A stretch of 64,000 bases of DNA from Zantedeschia hybrid cultivar (Eukaryota > Streptophyta > Magnoliopsida > Alismatales > Araceae), in NCBI GenBank assembly GCA_030544215.1, contig JARZZO010000002.1, positions 79,057,150 to 79,121,149 of the forward strand, written 5' to 3'. Shown one piece after another: positions 23,520 to 33,960 of the stretch; positions within the stretch are counted from its first letter, which is position 1, and each line of letters starts with the position of its first letter. The notes under the pieces are model-generated. The model did no database searches. It had not been told where the DNA came from and saw nothing but the letters and a program-made list of their open reading frames with translations. The translations under genes and the position numbers were made by a program.

Positions 23520-24360
23520 TAAAGTTCCCCTCCTTCAACGCCTGAAAGCGATTCTTCAAGACGCCAAATACTCTTCAACCACATTTCTTAACTGAGCGTG
23601 ACGATGGTTGTACTTCTCTTCTTTGTTGGCATATGTGCAATTTTGTGTCCCAAAACGATACCAAGTAATACATTTGACCACGATATGGAGCCACAGCTTG
23701 CATATATGGAATCTACAAGATAATATTTCCCACGAGGGATAGTAAATCCGCTTTCATCCAAAGCTCATCTAAGCACTCATACATTGGCAGCCGATCATTC
23801 CCAACCAACCATAACATATTAGAAGGTGAGGTCGAACGACACAACACCCATGACATTCGGGCTAACAAAACATTTGCGGTTGCATAATCGGCCATGGTGT
23901 ACCTGCGGCACATTTGCCAAGACATGCGTGCCACAGATGGCTCAAATTGCATCCTACAGGGGTGACAGAAAGTTGTGTGCAAGAAAATTTAGTAGTCATT
24001 GTTAGCATGTACATCACAACTAGGATTGTGTAGAATAGCAGAGTAATCACCTTGAAGTAGAGATAGAACCTTTCTTTTCCCTGAATATACAGATGACACT
24101 CGCGGACTCGAGTGCATGTAAGCAACTGAATAAAGTCATACTTCAATTCAGCTATCTATTTTGTGACGAAGTTGACGTAATGACTAATCGTCTGAGAATG
24201 GTGTTAGAACCCCTCGTACGTGGCCCCCTGTTGCAACCCCATGGCTGGCAACGTATAAGAACAAACCAACTTGCTCTGTCGCTAACAAGTAGGTCACCGA
24301 GTCCTAAGAACATTGAAGGGTGAACTTGAAACATCTGGTAAGACCTTTCTTCATACCCCT
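23520..24360 (-). pseudogene. PIF/Harbinger transposase remnant
   Basis: PIF/Harbinger transposases are DDE nucleases that cut and paste DNA at TTA-type sites. Reading the minus strand and allowing frame changes, blocks appear in family order. First is HPSMFLGLGDLL (about 24310), then GLFLYVASHGV. Then CGTHVLANVPQV (about 23920), where the family has DGTH. Then NRKCFVSPNVMGVVSFDLTF, VMVGWE*SAA, GFTIPRGKYYLVDS, APYRGQMYYL (about 23680) and finally YNHRHAQLRNVVEE with FGVLKNRFQALK (about 23530-23610). The first catalytic Asp is replaced by Cys. The second-Asp region and the final Glu are still visible. At least four stops and several frameshifts break it, so it is inactive. Terminal repeats were not found. 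Confidence 0.75.
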
Positions 24361-24799
24361 ATAGTATCTCATGGATCCAAGTGTGACCAAATAGAACAGA
24401 GTTATGCTTAGGTTGCCGTATGCGGAATGCATTCATTCTCAATGTGCTCCATAATTGTGTCCTCAATCACGTTGAACAATCCTTCGTCCTCTTGCAGGAA
24501 CTCCAATATAAAATCAAGAAATTCTACATGGAAGACATTATAACAAATGAGACACAATGTTACATGAAGCATGCTCATTAAGTCAATACGTATAGAAGAA
24601 AGTACTTAACATACATACTGCAAATACAACTTAGAAACTTCTGATGGACAAAACTACGATAGTAACTAAGATCATAAGAAGGATGAGTACAATGAAACAC
24701 AGGAATCATTACAACAAGTGATTGCCAGTCAATGTAGGTAGTACTTGTAGATAAGGCGAGTGGGCTTGCAACTTACAATATGATTTGGAAGTTTAAAAC
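24361..24799. other. Flank of the Harbinger remnant, no gene seen
   Basis: On the minus strand this may hold worn upstream sequence of the transposon; nothing else is recognisable. Confidence 0.3.
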
Positions 24800-24910
24800 C
24801 TTTCAGAAGAGGTAGCCCATAGTCGTCTAGAGTGGAAACAGAGAATCCATATAGCCGACCCTAATTATTTGAGATAAAGGCTTCGTTGAGTTGAGTCAAC
24901 TGTCTTAATC
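24800..24910 (+). mobile_element. Possible 3' end of an RTE-type LINE
   Basis: The phrase ATATAGCCGACCCTAATTAT followed by TTGAGATAAAGGCTTCGTTGAGTTGAGT resembles the 3' end and short tandem tail of plant RTE LINEs, where GGGATAAAGGCTT leads into TTG-rich repeats. It would be a strongly 5'-truncated copy. The RTE coding remnant at 30.5 kb is a separate piece. Confidence 0.4.
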
Positions 24911-26160
24911 ATATTATTGTTTATGACAGTTGCAAATTCATTAATTTAAAATTAGTATCATGCCCATGCTTATGCAGTTCATAGTTCATTTCATGTGGTT
25001 CGTATATATTGTTCCAAAATCATGCATTTTAAATTCGTAGAGAATGGCTAAGCTTAAGGAAGATCTTATATGAGCTATGTGACTCACTGCCGCCCATTTT
25101 TTTGTTTGTTTTGTTTCATGTCTGTGGCAGGGTCACGGGTTGTTAGTGGTGGTGGTGGTGACAACTAGAGTCGTGGGAGATAGTTTGGTCAGCGAGAGAC
25201 CATTGTCAATTTCATAGTTATACTTTTTGTTTTTGATGAAATTGGTAGTCTCTCTTTTTAGGACATGTACCCTGTATCAACTATGTATATTATTGTGAAA
25301 TCAATGGATATAACTGTTGTGAGCGAAATCTTGGACATTATAATTGCTATTTATTAAGTGTAGTTATCTCCTTCACTCTACTCGTACAGATTCTTCAAAC
25401 CAACATAACTGTAGGTGGGGATTCTAACGCGGGCCCTCGAAATATATCCCCATATCAAACTCTCACCTTCCCACTTTATGTAAACTCTATCTAATGTGTA
25501 AGAGAATATTTTAAGGGTTCCATTAGCTTAAACTGTGAAATCGACAAGGTAGTTTTCTAGCTTAAACTGTGAAATAAACAAGGTAGTTTTCTACTTGCCA
25601 AAAAGCTTCATGGGACACCTAATGGACCCTATCCTATCTAAAGTTATCTGGATTCTTGGAGAGGCAATTGGACAAAAACTTTGCCAAATTCTTAGATTTT
25701 TTACATGGCTAACAAAGGAAAATGTCCTAAAAATGTACAATAAACCATTGAAAAAAATATAGGAATTTAATTTTCCCGTTGATACGTGGGGGCAGTTTTG
25801 AAGTTAAAACGAACATATTTGACATTAAATGCTAGAAAGAGATAGCAATGGCAACATGTTTGCATAGAAATACATGAATACAGTAAGTCAGTGAGACCAC
25901 CAGTACATGAATACACAATCAACACAGTACGTCAGTGGATAACTGAAGACTGATGACCCAGAAATTATGGCATTGCATTTATAAAGTAGCAATATCTATG
26001 TATGTGTATGAATATGCTACCAAAGGTACATGCATAAATGAATAATTCATGATTTTCGAAGTTCTAGCAAAAACTTTGATGGCTAATTGTGGCACACAAG
26101 TAAAAAATGCACTATGTTTCTGACTGGTCATAAAAAATGCAATAAATGTGAAGGCTTATC
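24911..26160. other. Intergenic stretch, no gene seen
   Basis: Contains a 34-bp tandem duplication at 25525-25592 (AGCTTAAACTGTGAAAT...GTAGTTTTCT twice). Whether the part next to 26161 belongs to the LTR element downstream cannot be decided. Confidence 0.35.
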
Positions 26161-27125
26161 GATTCTCAGGGAAGACTCAGTTCCCTACAGATATTTCTTA
26201 GCGGCTCACAGGGAGGCCTCAGTTCCCTACATATATTCCTTATCGGTTCTCAGGGAAGACTCAGTTCCCTACATAAAATTTATTATCGGTTTTCAGGAAA
26301 GACTCAATTCCCTACATATAATTTCTTATCGGCTCACAGGGAGGCTTCAGTTCCCTACATATATTCCTTATCGGTTCTCAGGGAAGACTCAGTTCCCTAC
26401 ATAAAATTCATTATCGGTTCTCAGGGAAGATTCAATTCCCTACATATAATTTCTTATCGGCTCACAGGGAGGCCTCAGTTCCCTACATATATTCCTTATC
26501 GGTTCTGAAGGAAGACTCAGTTCCCTACATAAAATTCATTATCGGTTCTCAGGGAAGACTCAATTCCCTACATATAATTTCTTATCGGCTCACAGGAAGG
26601 CCTCAGTTCCTTACATAAAATTCCTTATCGATTCTCAAGGAAGACTCAGTTCCCTACATAAAATTTCTTATCGGTTCTCAGGGAAGACTCAATTCCCTAC
26701 ATATATTCCTTATCGGTTTTCAGGGAAGACTCAGTTCCCTACATAATTCCTTATCAGTTCTCAGGGAAGACTCAATTCCCTACATATAATTTCTTATCGG
26801 CTCACAGGGAGGCCTCAGTTCCCTACATATATTCCTTATCGGTTCTCAGGGAAGACTCAGTTCCCTACATAAAATTTCTTATCGGTTCTCAGGGAAGACT
26901 CAGTTCCCTACAGATATTTTTTAGCAGTTCACAGGGAGGCCTCAGTTCCCTACATATATTCCTTATCGGTTCTCAGAGAAAACTCAGTTCCCTACATAAA
27001 ATTTCTTATCGGTTCTCAGGGAAGCCTCAGTTCCCTACAGATATTTCTTAGCGGTTCTCAGGGAAGCCTCAGTTCCCTACAATGATTTTCTTAGCGATTT
27101 TTAGAGAAACTGTAATTTCCTACCG
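26161..27125. repeat. Minisatellite of 23 units, 41-44 bp each
   Basis: Each unit carries TCAGGGAAGACTCAGTTCCC or a variant, followed by TACATA, an A/T stretch and TTATCGG. Three variants recur in fixed order. A is CACAGGGAGGCCTCAG with TACATATATTCC. B is GAAGACTCAG with TACATAAAATT. C is GAAGACTCAA with TACATATAATTTC. Units 2-4, 5-7 and 8-10 are A-B-C triplets, and the order is partly kept near units 15-17. GGGAA and TTCCC in each unit can pair into a short stem. Tandem repeats between the coding part and the 3' LTR are known in Tat-type Ty3/gypsy elements, which fits the sequence downstream. Confidence 0.95.
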
Positions 27126-28607
27126 ACAAAAAAAAAAAAAAAGAAAGAGAGGAACTTAAAAATGAGGTGCTCCGATGGACTTAATCGATCTCGTCCTCAA
27201 AGGGATCGGTTAAGGGTAAAAAGGTCTTATATCCAACTAAGGTGAAAACCCGAAAGGGCACTTTAGACAAAATTGGATAACTCCGCTGTGTGAAAACCCG
27301 CAAAGGCGCACAGGCAAAAATAAGAGGGGGCTAATGCTCGCGAAAACCTGAAAAGACGCTAGTATTAGTTATAAAATAAAAAAAAATAAAAAAAAATAAA
27401 GGAAAAGAAGGGAGGAAGATCGTACCACTCAAACGTAGCATTTATCTTCAGGAGAACATTTGTGATACACTGGAGCAATGTCGGAGTTCGAGATGAACAT
27501 ACGGGATAGTTCGAGTTCTTCAGCAAATGAAAAACTTCAATCCTTTTGAAGAAATTCGGCTCCATCTCTGGAATATCAGTCGAAGCGATGTTCGATGGCC
27601 GCCACAAAATGGGAGTTCTCCTTCCAGTGAAGTTTCAAGAATATATGCATGCTGACGCAGAGCGGCAATATGGGCGTCTGCGGTACTAGAAAGGACGATA
27701 TCCTTCTGATATAGGAGCCTAGGAGTCTCCGTAACCCGAGCTGCATAGTCTGCCTCGATAGTTTTAATCTCGGCCCACTTTGGCGAAGGGCTACTCGACA
27801 ATTGACGGGACTGGAATATCGTCCTCCCCGTGCCCTGCCATAGGAGGAACTCCCGCGTGGGCCATGAGGACAAAGACAGCAAGCTACAAGAAGATAGAGA
27901 AATGAAATCAACGCCAGAGGACTGCAATAAAAGTCTCGAAAAACACAAAAATCGACCAAGTCCTAATAAAGTCATAGGACAAAGTCAAATTGCTATGAAC
28001 CAGATATTAGGCCAGTCCAAAACGCTTCGTGCGGAGCTCGTGGAAATGCCAATGTAAGATACTGATACTCCAAGATAGAGCAAATGCCGGAAGAATTAAA
28101 CGACTCGCCTGTGAATTCTTAAGGAGTCTCCATGTCATGAAGACCAAGAGATCCCTTAGAATCCAAGTAAACGTCAAAAGATTCGAACGGCATCAACTCT
28201 CGCAGAACCTCCAAGTTGCGAAGGCCAAGAGGATTCCCATAATTAGAGGGGTTAGACGTTTTCAAATATATTTGGAAAGTCGAAAAGTTACGAAAACAAG
28301 ACTTCCTTGACGTATTTTGAGGTGTCTAAGTACCAAAATTGAGGGTCATCGGGACCCAGATAAGCTCAGATGCAGCATATGCATAGCAAGCCGAAGCGAA
28401 GCATCGCCTGGCGTATACGAGACAACGGTTGACTTCCCCCAATAGCCGTAAATACATAAGGCAAGACACGGGAATCCATCAAGACAATACCGGCATGCTG
28501 CATCTGAGAACGCCTCAAGCGTGCAAAATAATGATTCTTGTAGCCAAATGGGGCACGGGACATGTACCGTCGTCATCACCTCCGGCACATGTCTCGTGGG
28601 GGGCATT
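27126..28607 (+). mobile_element. Internal 3' region of an LTR retrotransposon, with polypurine tract
   Basis: After the minisatellite come phrases such as GTGAAAACCCGAAAGGGC and AAAACCCGCAAAGGCGC (27240-27330), which I associate with the spacer downstream of pol in plant Ty3/gypsy elements. The region ends in CGTGGGGGGCATT (28595-28607), a good polypurine tract directly before the LTR start TGTGGG. No gag, protease, integrase or reverse transcriptase was found upstream in the window, so the element is 5'-truncated or rearranged. Assignment to the Tat lineage is inference from the layout (tandem repeats, then a minus-strand ORF, then the polypurine tract). Confidence 0.55.
27520..27975 (-). 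CDS. Minus-strand ORF in the LTR element spacer, unknown product
   Basis: An uninterrupted 151-codon frame runs opposite to the retroelement. Its middle reads AEIKTIEADYAARVTETPRL and then ADAHIAALRQHAYILETSLE, with the heptad-like spacing of a coiled coil. The flanking parts are hydrophobic or low in complexity. Some Tat-lineage plant retroelements carry an antisense ORF between pol and the 3' LTR, and this could be a remnant of one. I do not recognise a domain, and a chance frame is a real alternative, since a 127-codon frame overlaps it on the same strand. Confidence 0.25.
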   Translation of the reverse strand: MTLLGLGRFLCFSRLLLQSSGVDFISLSSCSLLSLSSWPTREFLLWQGTGRTIFQSRQLSSSPSPKWAEIKTIEADYAARVTETPRLLYQKDIVLSSTADAHIAALRQHAYILETSLEGELPFCGGHRTSLRLIFQRWSRISSKGLKFFIC

Positions 28608-30468
28608 TGTGGGAACCCTTTTTAAATAAAAAAGGGAAAGGGGGGAGCCCCTCCCATCGGTTCCCAAACCGGTGGGGGGGACCAACCGGTGACACCCCCC
28701 CCACCGGTTGGGAACCAGTGGGGGTGCCAACCGACCCCCCCCCCCTCCTCTCAAGTCTCTCTCCTCTCACCCTTATTAAATAAATAAATAAAAAGAGAAA
28801 AGGGAGGAGAGAGAAGCCAACCGGTGGCACCCCCCACCTCAAAGTTTTACGGTGGGTACTCCCACCGGTTAAGGCTTTTAAGCCTATAAATACCCCCCAA
28901 GGAGTAAGAAGAAAGGCATGCCCATTTGGCCCAAAATTTCCTAGGGAAAATTCTGTCCATTTGAAGACCAAATCCGATGCTCTTGCCCGGGTTTGCTGCG
29001 ATTTTGGAAGAGATATTTTCTTGGAGGGCTCTCTTCCTAAGGTTTATTCTTAAGGGGAAGCTCTACCAAATTTACGTTGTAAAATCACCGTTCTATAAGA
29101 CGGGATTATACTGAAATAATGAATGAAATGCCACTATTTGTTCTTTGAGCATATGTGTGTGCATGTGTGTTCATGAATCTACTATTTAAGTAACACTATG
29201 TTACTATATTTTCACATGCATAATAATTAGTTTTATAACTAATTAAAATATATAAAATATATAATTAAATATTCTAAAATATCATTAGCCTCATCTCATA
29301 CATAACTAATCTTAGACTCATAATTAAAACTCAATAATGAAACATTAAGACATAAAATAATATACTTAAATTAAAAAATGACTTAAATACCCCTCATACT
29401 TAATTAATTAATAAAATCTGCGAAAACTATTTAAAATTAATAAAATAAATATAAAAATTAGAAAAAAATCTGTAAAAACCAGTAATACTCAGTAAAAATC
29501 AGAAAATTAAATCCGGAAATTACATAAACCCAAAAATATGACTTAAATATCCTTCATATATCTAATTAATTAATAAAAATCAGCAAAATTAATAAAAAAT
29601 CAGTAAAAAACCAGTAAAAAATAGAGAACCAAATCTGAAAACATATAAAATTCTGAAATAACTAAAATGCCCCTAGAACTTAATACAAATTACAAAAATA
29701 CCCTCAAACATGATAAAAATCTGTAAAAATCATAGAAAATTCTTAAAAATATCAAAATCTCTCATATGCCCAAAATACCTTCCAAACCTTAATAAGATAG
29801 GTAAAATTACCAAAATACCCTCAATATGATAAAAAATAAATAAAAATCTCATAAAAATATAAAAATAGACTCCAAGTCTAATAAACTCAATTTAAGGTAA
29901 AATTACCAAAATACCCCTATAACTTAAATATGTCTAAAATGAGCCTAAAATACATCCTAAGGATTTTCAAGTCTCCCTAAAATGTTAAAAATCCTAAAGT
30001 GACAATAATACCCCAATACCCTCTAACTTGGCATAATTACAAAAATACCCTTATGGGTCTAAAATACTTGGAATCAATCTAATATATTTGGAATTAATCC
30101 AAATAACTTGAAGTTAATCCAAAATCATATAAACCCATCCTAAACTTGGGTGAGACCAAGAGTTTAACCTAAAATATACCTTCATATGCATGTGTTGACT
30201 ATACTAGTAGTGTTGCATGTTATAAGGGCATCAACGGACGGTTAATCAAAGGTTGTCGAGCGGTTGCTTGACGTAATTAACACTGACTGAGGTCAGTGGA
30301 GAGAGGTCATATACTCGGATCTTCGCCTGATCCGAAGTCCCGGACTCCCTGAGGGCTAATCCCAAACTCTCATAGTTCAATAAATAAAATAAATAAAACT
30401 GACCTATATTTCTCCAAATAAAAACAAAAATGATATGAATTTTTAAAATAATCCGAATATGAGAGACA
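28608..30468 (+). mobile_element. LTR-A, 3' LTR of the retrotransposon
   Basis: A 1861-bp LTR runs from TGTGGGAACCC (after the polypurine tract) to GAGAGACA. Upstream of TATAAATA (28885-28892) are several inverted blocks built from CCAACCGGTGG and its complement (28650-28870). They are followed by a transcribed-looking leader and a long A/T-rich part. Near the 3' end a 160-bp block (30225-30385) from CATCAACGGACG to CTCCCTGAGGGCTAATCC is shared with LTR-B and LTR-C. Directly downstream the sequence becomes an RTE LINE; TACTA (30469-30473) would be the right target duplication. Its left partner is not in view because the 5' part of the element is missing. Confidence 0.7.
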
Positions 30469-31540
30469 TACTAGGTCATGTCCCAAACAGCAGAGCATAC
30501 CAAATGAATAGAATATCTTTATTAGTGGGGACCACAATGGGCACGTAAGAAGTGAACGTCAGTACTATGAGAAGGTTCATGAAAGTTTTGGCATTGGGAC
30601 TAGAAATGAGGAGAGTAAAGGTATCCTCGATTTTGCTATGGCTTACGACCTTATACAAGCAAATACTCATTTTATAAAAAGGAGATCTCATCTAGTGACC
30701 TTTAAAAATAGACAAAATAGAAGTCAAATTAACTTCCTTCTCATAAGGAAAACAAATTGCGCCTTATGCAAGGATTGCAATGTTATCTCCGGAGAGGTCT
30801 TAACAAGTCAACATAGGTTAGTAGTCTTAGATATTAAGATCAAGAGGTGGTCGGGTACGTTTAGAAGAAAGACTGATGCTAGAACAAGATGGTGGGAATT
30901 AAAAGGGATGAAACAAGTGACGTTTAAGAATGAACTTCTCAATATAGGTGATTGAAAGTCGGATTTGGATGCCAATACTTTGTGGATAGATATAGCCCTC
31001 AAGATTAAAGAAGTAGCTGAAAAAGTACTCGGAGAATCTAAAGAACATGGTTCACCTGCGAAAGAGAGGTGGTGGTGGAATGAAGAGGTACAAAAGGCGG
31101 TAAAGAGTAAAAGAGAATGGTATAAAAGATTGCCAAAGTGTGATAATAATAAGGTTTATGAATAATACAAGATAGCAAAAAAGGTTCTTAGTCGGACAGG
31201 AGCTCAGGCCTTTGAAAAGATGTATAAAAAATTTGGAACCAAAGAAGGAGAAAAGATATTTATAAATTGGCAAAGATAAGAGAGAAAAAGTGTCGGGATC
31301 TTAATCAAATTAGGTGCATAAAGGATAGTGAAGAGAATGTTTTGGTGAAAGATGAGGACATCAGAGAAAGGTGAAGATGTTACTTAGATAATCTTTTTAA
31401 TAATAATTATAGTGAAAACATAGTGGGCATAGAATGTACAACAAAGTATAATGTAAACTATACTAGGAGAATTAGATTTTCGGAAGTAAAGGAAACATTG
31501 AAGATGATGAATATTGGTCTAGAAATGCTATGATATGTTC
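30469..31540 (+). pseudogene. RTE-type LINE ORF2 fragment (endonuclease end to linker)
   Basis: RTE LINEs encode one protein with an apurinic-type endonuclease and a reverse transcriptase. Allowing stops and frame changes, the plus strand reads NIFISGDHNGHVRSERQYYE, ILDFAMAYDLIQANTHF (about 30630), HLVTFKNRQNRSQINF, SGEVLTSQHRLVVLDIKIKR and TRWWELKGMKQVTFK. After these come WWWNEEVQKAVKSKREWYKR (about 31073) and AKIREKKCRDLNQ-like and VLVKDEDIRERWR-like segments. These follow the plant RTE order through the endonuclease C-terminus and the linker. The reverse transcriptase core is missing, so both ends are truncated. At least five stops break it. Confidence 0.75.
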
Positions 31541-31559
31541 ACAGATACACTTATGTTCA

Positions 31560-32050
31560 CTATGTTTGGAAGATTTATTTTTTTTCCCCCAGAGCTTTTG
31601 GACTCTCTAGGGGCTATAATGCAGATATTTTATCCCTTCTCAAAAGCTGTGAAGATCTTAATCCATGTTCACAGGTGAAGGAAATATTACTCTCCCCATG
31701 ATGGTTTCGACTATTTGGAGGGAGAAAAGCAATAGGATTTTCAGAGAAGAGTTTAAGGGCCCCGAAGACATCTTCGGGATTTGTGTTTCATCCATTCATG
31801 AATGGCATTTTCGCCTTTTCGGAGGACTGGAAATAGAATTTCTGATTCTTCAACCCTGGCTAAGCTTAATGCTTGCTTGTCCATCCTTTTGTAATGTGTT
31901 GGTTTCTGTGTCCTGGGGTGGCCATTTTGGTAGGGCTTGTTATCACCTTCATACATCCTATCATTGTCTTATTTGTCTCCTACTTGTGTTTTATTTTAAA
32001 TCAATGAATTGTGCTCTTTTGAGCACCATAAAAAGGTAAATGTTGTAATG
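31560..32050 (+). mobile_element. Probable 3' tail of an L1-type LINE
   Basis: The frame from 31700 reads STIWREKSNRIFREEFKGPE and SSIHEWHFRLF, which resembles the C-terminal end of plant L1 ORF2 proteins, where W(A/S)IWxERNxRIF is common. What follows looks like an L1 3' UTR. It is a short, 5'-truncated copy with no clear poly-A tail. Confidence 0.5.
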
Positions 32051-32619
32051 TAGGGCTGTCAACGGAAACCCGATTATCCGATTTTCCGATCCGTTACCGA
32101 AAAAAAAAATCCGTTTCCGATAAAAAATATCCGTCCGATAGCTATCAAAACCGGAATCGGATATTTCCGATAAGCTATCAGAATCGGAAACAGAAACTCT
32201 TGTTTCCGTATCCACTTTCCGATTTCCGATTCCGATTGTTGTTAAATTTATTATTATGAATAATATTAACTTTAGGATTGTTTTAATCTTATTAATCATT
32301 ATCTAATATAATTAATCATTATTTAATATACTAAGATGTATTGGTTATATTTAGGTTTCATTTTATATGTTTTAAACAAATAAATCATGAAATCAGTAAT
32401 TTTCGAAAATTATCGGAAATAATATCCGATTCCGATATCGGAATCGAACAAATCGGAAACGGAAAATAGACTTTCTGATTTTATCGGAAACGGAAACAGA
32501 TAATGCACTTTCCGATCTTATCGGAATCGGAAACGGAAACGGAAACAGGCTATCCTTATCGGAATCGGAAAACGGAAACACCTGTTTCTGTATCCGTATC
32601 CTACCCGTTTACAGCCCTA
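32051..32619. mobile_element. hAT-type MITE rich in CGGAAAC/CCGATTC repeats
   Basis: The 569-bp element begins TAGGGCTGTCAACGG and ends CCGTTTACAGCCCTA, so the termini are inverted with one mismatch. Perfect 8-bp target duplications TTGTAATG lie at 32043-32050 and 32620-32627. Eight-base duplications and AGGGCTGT-type ends indicate the hAT superfamily. Both sub-terminal zones are packed with short repeats of ATCGGAAACGGAAAC and their inverse, typical of transposase-binding subterminal repeats. The middle (32230-32390) is A/T-rich. No transposase is encoded, so it depended on another element. Confidence 0.9.
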
Positions 32620-32798
32620 TTGTAATGTATCCATGAACTATTTTAGGCATTCGCATGCAATAAAAATAAAAACATGGAAGAGTACATTTTGTTCATAGAT
32701 CTGCAATAAAACTAAACAAACACGCACATATGATTGTACCATGTACGAAATTAAAGAATTTGCACATTGTTTGACCAAAATGATCGATTTGTCCCTAC

Positions 32799-32870
32799 CT
32801 TCTAGAAGGAGCTCCAGGCTTCCCGTTGTCAACTGATCTTCCTGGACAGATGCAATCCAGATAATCATGC
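32799..32870 (-). CDS. Possible isolated exon, product unknown
   Basis: The minus strand has a good acceptor (CTGTTTTTCTGAAG, AG at 32872-32871), 72 bases, then a good donor (TAGAAG|GTAGGG). In one frame the exon reads HDYLDCICPGRSVDNGKPGA, which looks like a real, composition-balanced protein segment with two cysteines. No companion exon was found nearby, so it may be one exon of a gene broken by transposons, or chance. I do not recognise the family. Confidence 0.25.
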
Positions 32871-33149
32871 CTTCAGAAAAACAGTCAGAACATTATTTAC
32901 TGATAGACCCAAAAAAGAGAAACAATAAAATGAAACTACTTAAAAATATCATAAGACAGCTTAAGACGAGCTGAAATTCTCATGGATTATACAATGAAGA
33001 TTTTCCTAAGAAACACATGGAAAGCATACATGTTCGTTGAGAATGCTATTTGATCACCCTCTTCACACAGCATTTTTTTCTGGTACATACTCGAAATAGT
33101 ACTATTCATTGCATGGTACCCAAGGGTAACCCAATCCTACAGCAGAAAA

Positions 33150-33275
33150 AATTGCAGACAGTTAGACATCAGTTACTTTTTCAAACAATGGAGGGGGGGG
33201 GGGGGGGGGGGGGGGGGGAGAAATTGCAGACAGTTGTACATTGTGTTACTTTTACAAACAACGCAGGGGGAAACA
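33150..33275. repeat. G26 homopolymer between two copies of a short repeat
   Basis: A run of 26 G (33193-33218) lies between two diverged copies of AAATTGCAGACAGTT...TTACTTTT(T/A)CAAACAA (about 33150-33190 and 33221-33262). The exact G count is likely to be unreliable. The adjacent open frame across poly-G is an artefact. Confidence 0.85.
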
Positions 33276-33960
33276 TATAGCAGTAAGTCAATAATCTATA
33301 ATGGAAAGGGGAAAAAAAAGGAAAATGAGGAAGAGTATTAACTAAAGAAACGAAAGAAATTTAAAAGATCAAATCAAGAACTGGGACTGGTCATGGCTTG
33401 CTATTCAGTTTAGGTTCAAGTAAGTTTCAGCCAGTTTTAGAAGAAAAGGGGGTCCTGCCTTGATGAAAATGGAGAAAGAAAAGAATGAAGAGGAAGAAGA
33501 GAGAAAGAAGGGGGCTACTTACTTGGATGGGCTTCTCTTTCCCTTCTAATCAGTTTCAGAGTTGGTGGGCAAGTTGCCTTACTTTGCCACTGCAATGGCA
33601 CAGGCAGTGGCAGCAGCAGTCACCAAAAAAATAATTGTGTCCCTTTCTCTCTCTTTTTTTTTTTCTTATTCTCCTCCTCTTAGCAGATTAATTGGGAAAT
33701 AGTCTTGAAGGATAGCTGTGATGGGTTCTGTGCTCTAGCATCTGCGACCTTATCAGCATGGACCCAAATGTTGGGGCATGTGAAAGAAGATGAAAAGATG
33801 TCACGAACAAGTTGGCATATCCGGTAGTTGCGGTGAATTATGCCACTATTATGCTTTTTAATGAGTATGAAGTGTCAGAGGTAGCAGTGTATAGAAAAGC
33901 TAACAAACATTTTCTCTCTTTGTTTTAGTAACATGCAGGACAAGCTTGTTCAGAGTCTAT
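33276..33960. other. Stretch with purine-rich and pyrimidine-rich tracts, no gene seen
   Basis: Contains a GAAAGAAGAGGAAGAAGAG tract (33470-33510) and a CT/T tract (33645-33680). No open frame or element end is supported. Confidence 0.35.

Noticed and set aside
26087..26404. 105-codon plus-strand ORF with repeated SVPY motifs
   Set aside because: It is the translation of the minisatellite; the repeat period is not kept in frame beyond a few units and there is no start context or domain.
26161..27125. Regular direct repeats that might suggest a CRISPR array
   Set aside because: The DNA is plant nuclear, units differ throughout, and there are no unique spacers between constant repeats.
33050..33280. 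76-codon ORF with a Gly run
   Set aside because: The Gly run is the G26 homopolymer and the rest is a duplicated non-coding segment.
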